DNA of 64,000 bases, taken from NCBI RefSeq assembly GCF_030816855.1, contig NZ_JAUSYK010000001.1, positions 248,001 to 312,000 on the forward strand, given 5' to 3'. The position numbers and the translations under genes are program-made. The notes below the pieces were generated by a model. That model saw nothing but the letters and a program-made list of their open reading frames with translations. It searched no databases and was not told the origin of the DNA. Position 1 is the stretch's first letter, and every line of letters starts with the position of its first letter. This DNA comes from Arthrobacter sp. B3I4. Its GTDB lineage: Bacteria > Actinomycetota > Actinomycetes > Actinomycetales > Micrococcaceae. Of the stretch, positions 34,798 through 43,034 are shown piece after piece.

Positions 34798-34879
34798 CCG
34801 GCGGGGCGCCCGGCCGCGCTGACCGTTTTGCACTGCATGGCCGGTTCTGCGTATCCTTGGTTGGCTAGTAATAGCAATT

Positions 34880-34967
34880 GGAGACGTGCCAGAGCGGCCG
34901 AATGGGCTTCACTGCTAATGAAGTGTGGGGCACAACTCCACCGGGGGTTCAAATCCCCCCGTCTCCG
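34880..34967 (+). tRNA. tRNA-Ser (anticodon GCU)
   Basis: Acceptor stem GGAGACG/CGTCTCC closes at 34880-34886 and 34960-34966. The anticodon loop reads CTGCTAA (GCT) and the long variable arm is that of tRNA-Ser. T loop is GTTCAAATC. A terminator follows at once. Confidence 0.96.
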
Positions 34968-34972
34968 CGTTT

Positions 34973-34999
34973 GGCCCCGGTCCTGGACCGGGGCCTTTT
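34973..34999 (+). terminator. terminator of tRNA-Ser(GCU)
   Basis: GGCCCCGGTCC (34973-34983) pairs perfectly with GGACCGGGGCC (34985-34995) and is followed by TTTT. Confidence 0.88.
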
Positions 35000-35127
35000 G
35001 CGTTCCCCGCCCTGACGCTCCCTCAGCTCCGGCGCGCATTCCGGAAACCCTCCCTCAGCTCCGGGCCAGGGATTAACGCCCGGGTCCGCCCCTGTTGGGC
35101 GGTGTCTCGGGATGGCAGGATGGGCCC

Positions 35128-36792
35128 ATGTCGACCAGCCACGCGTTTGACGCGATCATCGTAGGCGGCGGCCATAACGGCCTGGCCGCCGCAGCGTACC
35201 TGTCCCGGGCGGGCCGGAAGGTTCTGCTGCTGGAAAAGCTCGCCCACACCGGGGGCGCCGCGGTCTCCGCGCAGGCGTTCGACGGCGTCGGGGCGCGGCT
35301 CTCGCGTTACTCCTACCTTGTCAGCCTGCTGCCGCAACAAATCATCGACGACCTGGGCCTGCGCATCACGCTCGCCCGGCGCCGCTACTCCTCCTACACC
35401 CCGGATCCGTCCTGCTCCGGCCGGGCGCTGCTGGTCGACAACGAAGACGCATCGTCCACTGCCGCCTCCTTCGCCGCCATCGGGGCCTCCGAGGACGAAC
35501 ACCGTGCCTTCAACGACTTCTATGCCGAGTGCGGAAAGCTAACCCGCTCGCTCTGGCCCACCATGACCGCACCGCTGCCTACCCGGTCCCAGGCCAGGTT
35601 GCTGGTCGCCGAGGCCGGAGCCGCACAGGCGTGGGAAGCAATGGTCGAGCAACCGATCGGGCAGGCGATCACCAGAAGACTGCAGCACGACCTGGTCCGC
35701 GGCGTCGTACTCACGGATGCGCTGATCGGCACGTTCGCCCGCGCCGACGACGAAGACCTGCAGCAAAACATCTGCTTCCTCTACCACCTGATCGGCGGCG
35801 GCACCGGCGACTGGGACGTCCCCGTGGGCGGAATGGGCGCGGTGTCCGGAGAACTCGAGCGCGCCGCCCGGGACGCGGGCGCGACCATTCTGGTGGCGGC
35901 GGAGGCCACCTCCGTCCGCCCGGGCGGCGTCGTCTGTTACCGGCACGGCGGCGAGGACCATACCGTTGCTGCCCCCTGGGTGCTGGCCAACGTGGCCCCA
36001 GTGGTGCTGGACCGGTTGCGTAACGCGGAGCCGGCCGGGACCGGGCCGGCAGCTCATGCCGGGACGCCCGCGCCCAGTGGAGGCCGGTCTGCGACGCAGC
36101 ACCCGAACCACCTGCGCGAGGGAGCCCAGGTCAAGGTCAACCTGCTGCTCAAGCGCCTGCCGCGGTTGCTGGACGAAGGTGCCAGCCCGGAAGCGGCCTT
36201 CGGCGGAACCTTCCACATCAACGAAACCTGGTCCCAACTGGACAGCGCCTACCTCAGCGCCGCTGCCGGCAGCGTGCCGGAGCCCCTACCCTGTGAGATT
36301 TACTGCCACTCGCTGACCGACCCCAGCATCCTGTCCCCGGAACTGCGGGCCTCAGGCGCCCAGACCCTCACGGTGTTTGGCCTGCACGTCCCGGACAGAC
36401 TCATCACCCCGCAAAACAACGACAACCGGCGGGCAGAGCTGCAGGCGGCGGTGCTGCGTTCGCTCAACAGTGTCCTTGCCGAGCCCATCGAAGAACTGCT
36501 GCTCACCGGCCCCGACGGAAGGCCGTGCATCGAAACCAAGACCACGCTGGACATCGAACACGCCGTCGGGATGCCCCGCGGGAACATCTTCCACGGCGGA
36601 CTGGACTGGCCCTTCGTGGAAGACGGCGAGCCGCTGGACACCCCGGCCCGGCGCTGGGGCGTAGCCACGGATGATCCGCAACTCCTGCTCTGCGGCTCGG
36701 GCGCGCGCCGCGGCGGTGCCGTCAGCGCCATCGGCGGCCACAACGCCGCGATGGCCGTGCTGGAAGCGGAGCAGTCTGTGGGGCCTGCCTGA
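35128..36792 (+). CDS. FAD-dependent phytoene desaturase-like oxidoreductase
   Basis: 554 residues. The dinucleotide-binding motif AIIVGGGHNGLAAAAYLSR at residues 7-25 is followed by EKLAHTGGAA, and a C-terminal FAD motif (GSGARRGGAVSAIGGHNAA) near residue 530. This is the Crt-type amine oxidase/desaturase superfamily in its short-chain bacterial branch, often annotated as NAD(P)/FAD-dependent oxidoreductase; the substrate is unknown and no carotenoid genes are near. It stands alone between tRNA-Ser and recQ. Confidence 0.85.
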   Translation: MSTSHAFDAIIVGGGHNGLAAAAYLSRAGRKVLLLEKLAHTGGAAVSAQAFDGVGARLSRYSYLVSLLPQQIIDDLGLRITLARRRYSSYTPDPSCSGRALLVDNEDASSTAASFAAIGASEDEHRAFNDFYAECGKLTRSLWPTMTAPLPTRSQARLLVAEAGAAQAWEAMVEQPIGQAITRRLQHDLVRGVVLTDALIGTFARADDEDLQQNICFLYHLIGGGTGDWDVPVGGMGAVSGELERAARDAGATILVAAEATSVRPGGVVCYRHGGEDHTVAAPWVLANVAPVVLDRLRNAEPAGTGPAAHAGTPAPSGGRSATQHPNHLREGAQVKVNLLLKRLPRLLDEGASPEAAFGGTFHINETWSQLDSAYLSAAAGSVPEPLPCEIYCHSLTDPSILSPELRASGAQTLTVFGLHVPDRLITPQNNDNRRAELQAAVLRSLNSVLAEPIEELLLTGPDGRPCIETKTTLDIEHAVGMPRGNIFHGGLDWPFVEDGEPLDTPARRWGVATDDPQLLLCGSGARRGGAVSAIGGHNAAMAVLEAEQSVGPA

Positions 36793-36922
36793 GCCGGACG
36801 CGAACGCGACGCGAACGAACGCCTGGGCGTGCCGGCCGCCGCCCAGGACCGGCCGGCGGCCGCCCGCTGCCTGCCGGCGGCCGACCCGCTGCCCGCCGGC
36901 AGCCGCCCCGCCGTTATGAGAT

Positions 36923-39124
36923 TTACCCGGCCTGGCCGAGCACCAGCGGCAACACGGCTCCGGCGCCTGCCTGCCGGAGGGCGCGCCCTGCCACGGTGAC
37001 GGTCCAGCGGCTGTCCACCAGGTCATCGATCAGCATGACACTTTGACCCTGGAGGCCGTTTAGGGCCGCAGCGAGCTCAGGGCCGACCACCAGGCGCTCC
37101 CAGACCCCGGCGAGCCGGTATGCGCTGTTCCCGCCGCGTCCGCCCGTGGGACCGCCGTGGGCCAGCTGCAACTGGCCCAGGTACGGGATGCGGCCGATCT
37201 CGGAAATGCCGCGCGCCAATGACTCCACGAGCTCGGGCTTGCTGCGTGAAGGAACGCTGATGATCGCGGCCGGCCGGCCCGCACCGCTCCACCCGGGGGT
37301 CCGCGAGTCGCCGCTTCCCCACTCGCGCAGCACATGTACGCAGGCCCCCAGCATTCCGGGGTCCACGGCGCCGTCGGGGGCGCCGGCGGCGAAGGTCTCC
37401 CTGAGCGCCCCGCCCCAGCCGAGGTCGGTCAGCCGGGCCAGCGCGCGGCCGTTCGCCACGCTCTCCTCCGGTTTGATCTTGCCCTTCACGTTTACACCCA
37501 GGCGGTCCATCCCGCTGGGCCACTGGAGGCGGGGTTCCAGCACGATCCCGGCCCGGTTCAGCGTCGCGCCGGCAGCTTCCGTAGCGTCCGCGGCGATGTC
37601 TGCCGGGAACCACCGGCCGGCACAGTTGTCGCAGCGGCCGCAGGGCCTGGCCGTCTCGTCGTCGAGGACTGAGGTGATGTACTCCATTCGGCAGCCCGCA
37701 GTGTCCTGGTAAATCACCATCGAATCCTGCTCGTCTACGCGGGCCTCCGCGATCCGCCCGTACCGCTCGGCGTCGTAGGTCCACGGCTGGCCGGTGGAGC
37801 GCCACCCGCCGCCCACACGCTCGACGGCACCGTCGACCGCCAGGACCTTCAGCAGCAGTTCCAGCGGCGTCCGGCGCAGGTCCACCCGGGCTTCCAGCGC
37901 CACCGTGGACACAGCAGTGCCTGCCTCGGCAAGGGCCGTCAGGACAGCGGCCGCCTTTTCCTCCGAAGGCATCGAGGCGGTGGCGAAGTACTGCCAGATG
38001 TCCCGGTCTTCCGAGCCGGGCAGGAGCAGCACGTCGGCGTTCGCCGCGCCACGGCCCGCGCGGCCGACCTGCTGGTAGTAGGCGACCGGGGACGACGGTG
38101 CCCCCAGGTGCACCACGAAGCCGAGGTCCGGCTTGTCGAAGCCCATGCCAAGGGCCGAGGTGGCCACCAGGGCCTTCACCTGGTTGTCTTTGAGCAGCTG
38201 TTCGGCCCGTTCCCGGTCCGCGGGGTCCGTCCGGCCGGTGTAGGCGAGCACCTCGTGGCCGGCTTCGGCCAGGAGGCGGGCGGTGTCTTCCGCGGCGGAG
38301 ACGGTGAGCGTGTAGATGATGCCGCTGCCGGGAAGGTCACGCAGGTGTGTGAGCAGCCAGCCCAGCCGCTCGCGTGAATCCGGGAGCCGGAGCACGCCCA
38401 GGCGCAGGGACTCACGGCCCAGGGCGCCGCGGATGGTCAGCACCCCCTCGCCGAGTTGTTCTTCAATGTCGTGGACCACCCGCGAATTGGCGGTCGCCGT
38501 GGTGGCCAGGACCGGCACGCTGTCCGGCAGCTGGGCGATGAGGTCCGCGATCCGCCGGTAGTCGGGGCGGAAGTCGTGGCCCCAGTCGGAGATGCAGTGT
38601 GCCTCGTCGATGACCAGCAGCCCGGTCCGCCGGATCAACTCAGGCAGCTGGTTTTCCCGGAAGGAGGGGTTGGTGAGCCGTTCCGGTGACACCAGCAGCA
38701 CATCGACTTCGTCGGCAGCGAGCTGTTCCCGGACGGTGTCCCATTCGAGCTGGTTTGCCGAGTTGATGGCCACGGCCCGCACGCCGGCCCGCGCGGCGGC
38801 CGCGACCTGGTCGCGCATCAGCGCCAGCAGCGGCGACACGATCAGGGTCGGCCCGGCGCCGCGGCGGCGCAGCAGCAGGGACGCGACGAAGTAAACGGCG
38901 GACTTCCCCCAGCCGGTGCGCTGCACGACCAGGGCGCGGCGGCCGCCGTCGACCAGCGCCTCGATCGCCTCGAACTGGCCATCGTGGAACTCAGCCCCGG
39001 GGTGGCCCACCAGCTCCCGCAGCACCGCCTGGGCCTGCGCGCGCGTCCCGGATTCCTCCGCGGCGCCGGCGACGGACTCGGGTTCGGAATCGGACAAGAC
39101 TGCAGCGTTCTGGTGATGGGCCAT
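36923..39124 (-). CDS. recQ: RecQ family DNA helicase with C-terminal phosphoribosyltransferase-like domain
   Basis: 733 residues. Helicase motifs are complete: VQRTGWGKSAVYF (motif I), IDEAHCISDWGHDF (II), LATTATA (III), QQVGRAGRG (VI). A zinc-binding cysteine set (RPCGRCDNCAGRWF) and a region with a winged-helix linker follow. The last 170 residues contain IISVPSRSKPEL and SVMLIDDLVDSRWTVT, i.e. a PRPP-loop-like motif of type I phosphoribosyltransferases; standard RecQ has an HRDC domain there. RecQ unwinds 3'-5' at gaps and joint molecules. The fused domain may bind nucleotides; no activity is shown. Start at 39124 is used; 48 bases to the palindrome. Confidence 0.92.
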   Translation of the reverse strand: MAHHQNAAVLSDSEPESVAGAAEESGTRAQAQAVLRELVGHPGAEFHDGQFEAIEALVDGGRRALVVQRTGWGKSAVYFVASLLLRRRGAGPTLIVSPLLALMRDQVAAAARAGVRAVAINSANQLEWDTVREQLAADEVDVLLVSPERLTNPSFRENQLPELIRRTGLLVIDEAHCISDWGHDFRPDYRRIADLIAQLPDSVPVLATTATANSRVVHDIEEQLGEGVLTIRGALGRESLRLGVLRLPDSRERLGWLLTHLRDLPGSGIIYTLTVSAAEDTARLLAEAGHEVLAYTGRTDPADRERAEQLLKDNQVKALVATSALGMGFDKPDLGFVVHLGAPSSPVAYYQQVGRAGRGAANADVLLLPGSEDRDIWQYFATASMPSEEKAAAVLTALAEAGTAVSTVALEARVDLRRTPLELLLKVLAVDGAVERVGGGWRSTGQPWTYDAERYGRIAEARVDEQDSMVIYQDTAGCRMEYITSVLDDETARPCGRCDNCAGRWFPADIAADATEAAGATLNRAGIVLEPRLQWPSGMDRLGVNVKGKIKPEESVANGRALARLTDLGWGGALRETFAAGAPDGAVDPGMLGACVHVLREWGSGDSRTPGWSGAGRPAAIISVPSRSKPELVESLARGISEIGRIPYLGQLQLAHGGPTGGRGGNSAYRLAGVWERLVVGPELAAALNGLQGQSVMLIDDLVDSRWTVTVAGRALRQAGAGAVLPLVLGQAG

Positions 39125-39171
39125 TGCTTCAGTATCCCAGCCACCTCGGACAGCCACGAAGCCGGAGCCGC

Positions 39172-39202
39172 CCGTATGTGGACAACCGGTGTCCACATAC
39201 GG
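39172..39202. promoter_or_regulatory. perfect 13-base inverted repeat between divergent recQ and phosphomannomutase genes
   Basis: CCGTATGTGGACA (39172-39184) and TGTCCACATACGG (39190-39202) are exact inverted copies around ACCGG. It lies in the 124-base divergent promoter region. It does not match the actinobacterial SOS box; the binding protein is unknown. Confidence 0.6.
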
Positions 39203-39248
39203 AGGCAAGTTCAGGCCGCCCGCGACAGCTTCCACGTAGGATGGTGCC

Positions 39249-40667
39249 GTGACTAGCGATCAGACGAAGACTTTTGACCTCTCGGCATCCTTCAAGGCCT
39301 ACGACGTGCGCGGCATCGTCGGCGAATCCATCACAGTGGAAATCGTCGAAGCCGTCGGCGCCGCCTTCGTGGACGTCTTGGGCCTGGCCGGAGAGACCGT
39401 GCTGGTCGGCGGCGACATGCGCCCCTCCTCCCCCGAGTTCAGCCGCGCCTTCGCCAACGGCGCCGCGACCCGCGGGGCGAACGTCCAGCTGCTGGACCTG
39501 ATCTCCACCGACGAGCTGTACTACGCCTGCGGTGCGCTGAACGCGGCCGGCGCCACCTTCACCGCCAGCCACAACCCGGCCGAATACAACGGCATCAAGA
39601 TGGCCAAGGCGGGCGCCGTGCCGATCTCGTCCGAGACCGGGCTGAAGGAGATTCAGGCCCTGGCCGAGGACTACCTGAACAGCGGCCACATCCCCGCGCA
39701 GGGCACCCGTGGCCTGATCAGCGTGCGCGACGTACTCAAGGACTACTCCGAGTACCTGCGCAGCCTCGTGGACCTCAGCGCATCCCGCCCGCTCAAAGTC
39801 GTGGTTGACGCAGGCAACGGCATGGCGGGCATGACGACGCCGGCCGTCCTCGGCGACACGCTGCTGCCCAAACTGCCGCTGGAGATCATCCCGCTCTACT
39901 TCGAGCTCGACGGGTCCTTCCCGAACCACCCGGCCAACCCGCTGGAGCCGGAGAACCTGCGGGACCTGCAGGCCGCCGTCGTCGAACACGGTGCGGACAT
40001 CGGGCTGGCCTTCGACGGCGACGCCGACCGCTGCTTCGTCATCGACGAAAAGGGTGAGCCGGTTTCGCCGTCGGCGGTCACCGGCATGGTGGCCCGCCGG
40101 GAAATCGCCCGAGCGAAAGCCAACGGCGAGGACAACCCAACGATCATCCACAACCTCCTGACCTCCCGTGCGGTGCCCGAACTGGTGGCCACCGACGGCG
40201 GCCGGGCGGTGCGGACCCGGGTGGGGCACTCCTTCATCAAGGCCGTGATGGCGGCCGAGGGCGCGATCTTCGGCGGCGAGCACTCGGCGCACTTCTACTT
40301 CCGCGATTTCTGGAACGCGGACACCGGCATGCTGGCCGCCATGCACGTCCTGGCGGCCCTCGGGGAGCAGGACGGACCGCTGTCCGAACTCGGCCGGGAG
40401 TACGAGCCCTACCGCTCCTCCGGCGAAATCAACTCCGAAATCGAGGACAAGGCCGGTGCCGTCGAGCGCGTCCGTGCAGACTTCCACGCCGAGGATGTCG
40501 AGGTCGACTACCTCGACGGCAGCACGTTTATCGCGGCGGACGGAAGCTACTGGTTCAACCTGCGGCCTTCCAACACCGAGCCCTTCCTCCGCCTGAACGT
40601 CGAGGCCACTGATCAGCAGACCATGGAACGCATCCGCGACCGGGTGCTGGCCGTGGTCCGGAACTGA
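39249..40667 (+). CDS. manB: phosphomannomutase/phosphoglucomutase
   Basis: 472 residues, GTG start. Active-site serine in TASHNPAEYNG (about residue 103), metal loop FDGDADRC (about 257), sugar-binding GGEHSAHFYFRD (about 340) and phosphate-binding RPSNTEPFLRLN (about 440) are all present in order. The enzyme interconverts mannose-6-P and mannose-1-P (and glucose phosphates) to supply GDP-mannose for glycans. An SseB-like gene begins 5 bases downstream of its stop and is co-transcribed. Confidence 0.95.
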   Translation: MTSDQTKTFDLSASFKAYDVRGIVGESITVEIVEAVGAAFVDVLGLAGETVLVGGDMRPSSPEFSRAFANGAATRGANVQLLDLISTDELYYACGALNAAGATFTASHNPAEYNGIKMAKAGAVPISSETGLKEIQALAEDYLNSGHIPAQGTRGLISVRDVLKDYSEYLRSLVDLSASRPLKVVVDAGNGMAGMTTPAVLGDTLLPKLPLEIIPLYFELDGSFPNHPANPLEPENLRDLQAAVVEHGADIGLAFDGDADRCFVIDEKGEPVSPSAVTGMVARREIARAKANGEDNPTIIHNLLTSRAVPELVATDGGRAVRTRVGHSFIKAVMAAEGAIFGGEHSAHFYFRDFWNADTGMLAAMHVLAALGEQDGPLSELGREYEPYRSSGEINSEIEDKAGAVERVRADFHAEDVEVDYLDGSTFIAADGSYWFNLRPSNTEPFLRLNVEATDQQTMERIRDRVLAVVRN

Positions 40668-40672
40668 CCGGC

Positions 40673-41182
40673 GTGACTGAGGCATCCGAGACTCCGGAAA
40701 CAGTCCTGCAGCCGGCCGACCCGGCCGAAGACTCGTGGCGCGGCTCAGTGCCGGCCGCCAGTGCCACCGACCTGGAGAACCTGCTCGGCACCGGTGTGGG
40801 ATCTGCCCAGGAACAGCTGGAGCGCAACGGCGGGTTCCTGCCGTTCGCCCTGGTGGTGGAGAACGACGGCGAGGTCCGCCTGGTGGCCGTCACGCCGGCC
40901 GATGCCGCCGCCGGCAGCGACGGCGATTTCGATGCCGACGGCATGATCAGCGACCTTACCGAACTCCTGCGCCAGCACCGCAGCGAGTTCCGCGCCGCCG
41001 CGATCGTCTGCGACATCACGCTGCTGGAAGAGGACTCGGACGCGATCCACGTTGCCGCCGAGCACCAGGACGGCTCGGTCTTCGCAGCGGTGCTGCCCTA
41101 CAGCCCCAACCCGGGTACCAATGAGCTGGAGTTCGGCGACTTGTCCGCCGACACCAACGAACCCGCTGTCTGGGTGGACTAG
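40673..41182 (+). CDS. SseB-like conserved hypothetical protein
   Basis: 169 residues, GTG start. An acidic, soluble alpha/beta protein: DLENLLGTGVGSAQEQLE, FLPFALVVENDGEVRLVAVTP, RAAAIVCDITL. It has the look of a single SseB-type domain family common beside phosphomannomutase in Arthrobacter, but function is unknown. It is tightly placed between manB (5 bases) and the Rrf2 regulator (14 bases), so it may share a message with both. Confidence 0.8.
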   Translation: MTEASETPETVLQPADPAEDSWRGSVPAASATDLENLLGTGVGSAQEQLERNGGFLPFALVVENDGEVRLVAVTPADAAAGSDGDFDADGMISDLTELLRQHRSEFRAAAIVCDITLLEEDSDAIHVAAEHQDGSVFAAVLPYSPNPGTNELEFGDLSADTNEPAVWVD

Positions 41183-41196
41183 ACCAGGCCGGTGGC

Positions 41197-41646
41197 ATGA
41201 AAATCAATGCTTTCGCAGACGTCAGCCTGCGCGCGATGATGGTCCTCGCGGCAGCCGCGGGCAGCGAGCTGCTCACCACCCAGAGTATTGCCGACGCCGT
41301 CGGCACCCCCTACAACCACGTCAGCAAGGCGATGGCGAAGCTGCGGGAACTCGGCCTGATCGACGTCGAACGCGGCCGCAACGGCGGAGCCCGGCTCAGC
41401 AGTGCCGGACGCGCCGCAACCGTGGGCCAGCTGCTGCGGGCGCTCGACACCCGGACCGACCCGGCTGATTGCGTCGCCGCCACGGGCAGCTGCCCGCTGG
41501 TCAGCGAGTGCCGGCTCAGGGCCGCCCTGGGCAGAGCCCGGGAGGCGTTTTACCGTGAGCTTGACGACATCGTTGTTGCCTCGCTGCCCACATCCCGGCA
41601 GATGAACCCCGTCTTTCAAGCCATCGGCCTGCGCCCCGGCCTGTAA
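41197..41646 (+). CDS. nsrR: Rrf2 family nitric-oxide-sensing regulator NsrR
   Basis: 149 residues. Winged helix at about 1-75 (LLTTQSIADAVGTPYNHVSKAMAKLRELGLI, RGRNGG), then three cysteines in DCVAATGSCPLVSEC (about 90-105) that hold an Fe-S cluster in NsrR. NO converts the cluster and lifts repression. The downstream gene is hmp, its standard target, and a matched operator lies in the hmp promoter. The gene is encoded directly after an SseB-like gene, so it may also be read through from manB. Confidence 0.93.
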   Translation: MKINAFADVSLRAMMVLAAAAGSELLTTQSIADAVGTPYNHVSKAMAKLRELGLIDVERGRNGGARLSSAGRAATVGQLLRALDTRTDPADCVAATGSCPLVSECRLRAALGRAREAFYRELDDIVVASLPTSRQMNPVFQAIGLRPGL

Positions 41647-41682
41647 CGGTTTTCGGCGCGCCACGCCCGGCGCCACACTGAT

Positions 41683-41750
41683 TTGCAACGGTTTTCTACG
41701 CCGTGTAGAACTAAGGCATAAATACTCGTATTTGAAATGCATGTATTTAT
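41683..41750 (+). promoter_or_regulatory. hmp promoter with NsrR operator
   Basis: TTGCAA (41683-41688) and TAGAAC (41706-41711) are 17 bases apart. Immediately downstream, ATAAATAC (41718-41725) and GTATTTAT (41743-41750) form a perfect inverted repeat, within which AAATACTCGTATTT and AAATGCATGTATTT are two near-palindromic copies. The site covers the expected transcription start. Confidence 0.75.
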
Positions 41751-41797
41751 GGAAACGGTCCGGTTGAAGACGCCGGCCACTATCTCAGGAGTTCGCA

Positions 41798-42958
41798 ATG
41801 CTCTCGGACAAGTCCTTCCCGGTCATCGAGGCCACCCTGCCGCTCGTCGGTTCCCGGATCGGCGAAATCACCCCCAAGTTTTACGCCCGCCTCTTCGGCG
41901 CGCACCCCGAACTGCTGGACGGACTGTTCAGCCGCTCCAACCAGCGCTCCGGCGACCAACAGCAGGCCCTGGCCGGAAGCATCGCCGCTTTCGCCAGCCA
42001 CCTCGTGAGCAACCCGGGCACCGTGCCGGAGACCGTCCTTTCGCGCATCGCACACCGCCACGCCTCGCTCGGCATCACCGAGCCGCAGTACCAGGTGGTC
42101 TACGAGCACCTCTTCGCCGCCATCGCCGAGGACCTGGCCGAGGTCATCACCCCCGAGATCGCCGAAGCCTGGACCGAGGTCTACTGGCTGATGGCCGACG
42201 CGCTGATCAAACTCGAAAAGGGCCTCTACGCCGCCCAGGCCAACGGCAAAATGTGGACCCCGTGGCGCGTTGCGGCCAAGACCCCCGCGGGCACCGGTTC
42301 CATGACATTCATTCTGGAACCAGCCGACGACACCCCCATCACTCCCGCGCTTCCGGGCCAGTACGTCAGCGTCAAGGTCACCCTCCCTGAGGGCCTGCGC
42401 CAGGTCCGCCAGTACTCCCTCTCCGGTGACGCCGGCACCAGCCGCAGCTTCACCACCAAGCTCGACGACGGCGGCGAAGTCTCCCCCGTGCTGCACCACC
42501 ACGTCGAAGTCGGCGACATCCTTGAAATCTCCAATCCCTACGGCGAGATCACGCTCAAGGACAGCGACGGCCCGGTGGTTCTCGCTTCCGCCGGCATCGG
42601 GTGCACGCCGTCGGCCTCGATCCTGCGCTCCCTGGCCAGGTCCGGCTCGGACCGCCAGGTGCTGGTCCTGCACGCCGAGAGCACTCTCGACAGCTGGGCG
42701 CTGCGTTCCCAGATGACCGACGACGTCGACCAGCTTGAGGGGGCCGAACTGCAGCTTTGGCTCGAACGCCCCGAGGCAGGCGCCAAGGAAGGCTTCATGT
42801 CGCTGCGTGATGTCGACCTGCCGGCCAACGCCTCGCTGTACCTGTGCGGGCCGCTGCCGTTCATGAAGAACATCCGCAACGAGGCCATCAACGCGGGCAT
42901 CCCGGCCACCAAGATCCACTACGAGGTCTTCGGCCCGGATATCTGGCTCGCCAACTAG
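41798..42958 (+). CDS. hmp: flavohaemoprotein, nitric oxide dioxygenase
   Basis: 386 residues. An N-terminal globin domain (1-140) has the proximal histidine in the helix VLSRIAHRHASLG region and the distal tyrosine/glutamine helix PKFYARLF; a ferredoxin-reductase-like FAD/NAD module follows (150-386) with RQYSLSG (FAD) and GIGCTPSASILRSL (NADP) plus YLCGPLPFM. It converts NO and O2 to nitrate using NADPH. Regulated by the neighbouring nsrR product through the operator upstream. A bidirectional terminator follows. Confidence 0.95.
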   Translation: MLSDKSFPVIEATLPLVGSRIGEITPKFYARLFGAHPELLDGLFSRSNQRSGDQQQALAGSIAAFASHLVSNPGTVPETVLSRIAHRHASLGITEPQYQVVYEHLFAAIAEDLAEVITPEIAEAWTEVYWLMADALIKLEKGLYAAQANGKMWTPWRVAAKTPAGTGSMTFILEPADDTPITPALPGQYVSVKVTLPEGLRQVRQYSLSGDAGTSRSFTTKLDDGGEVSPVLHHHVEVGDILEISNPYGEITLKDSDGPVVLASAGIGCTPSASILRSLARSGSDRQVLVLHAESTLDSWALRSQMTDDVDQLEGAELQLWLERPEAGAKEGFMSLRDVDLPANASLYLCGPLPFMKNIRNEAINAGIPATKIHYEVFGPDIWLAN

Positions 42959-42964
42959 TAAAAA

Positions 42965-43010
42965 ACGACGGCGGCCCCGCACCTTCGAAAAGGTGCGGGG
43001 CCGCCGTCGT
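42965..43010. terminator. bidirectional terminator between hmp and pckG
   Basis: Perfect 21-base stem: 42965-42985 with 42990-43010, loop CGAA. An A run on the left (AAAAAA) serves as the T tail for the minus-strand pckG transcript. Confidence 0.88.
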
Positions 43011-43034
43011 AAGGATTTCCGGATCGGTCGCCCG

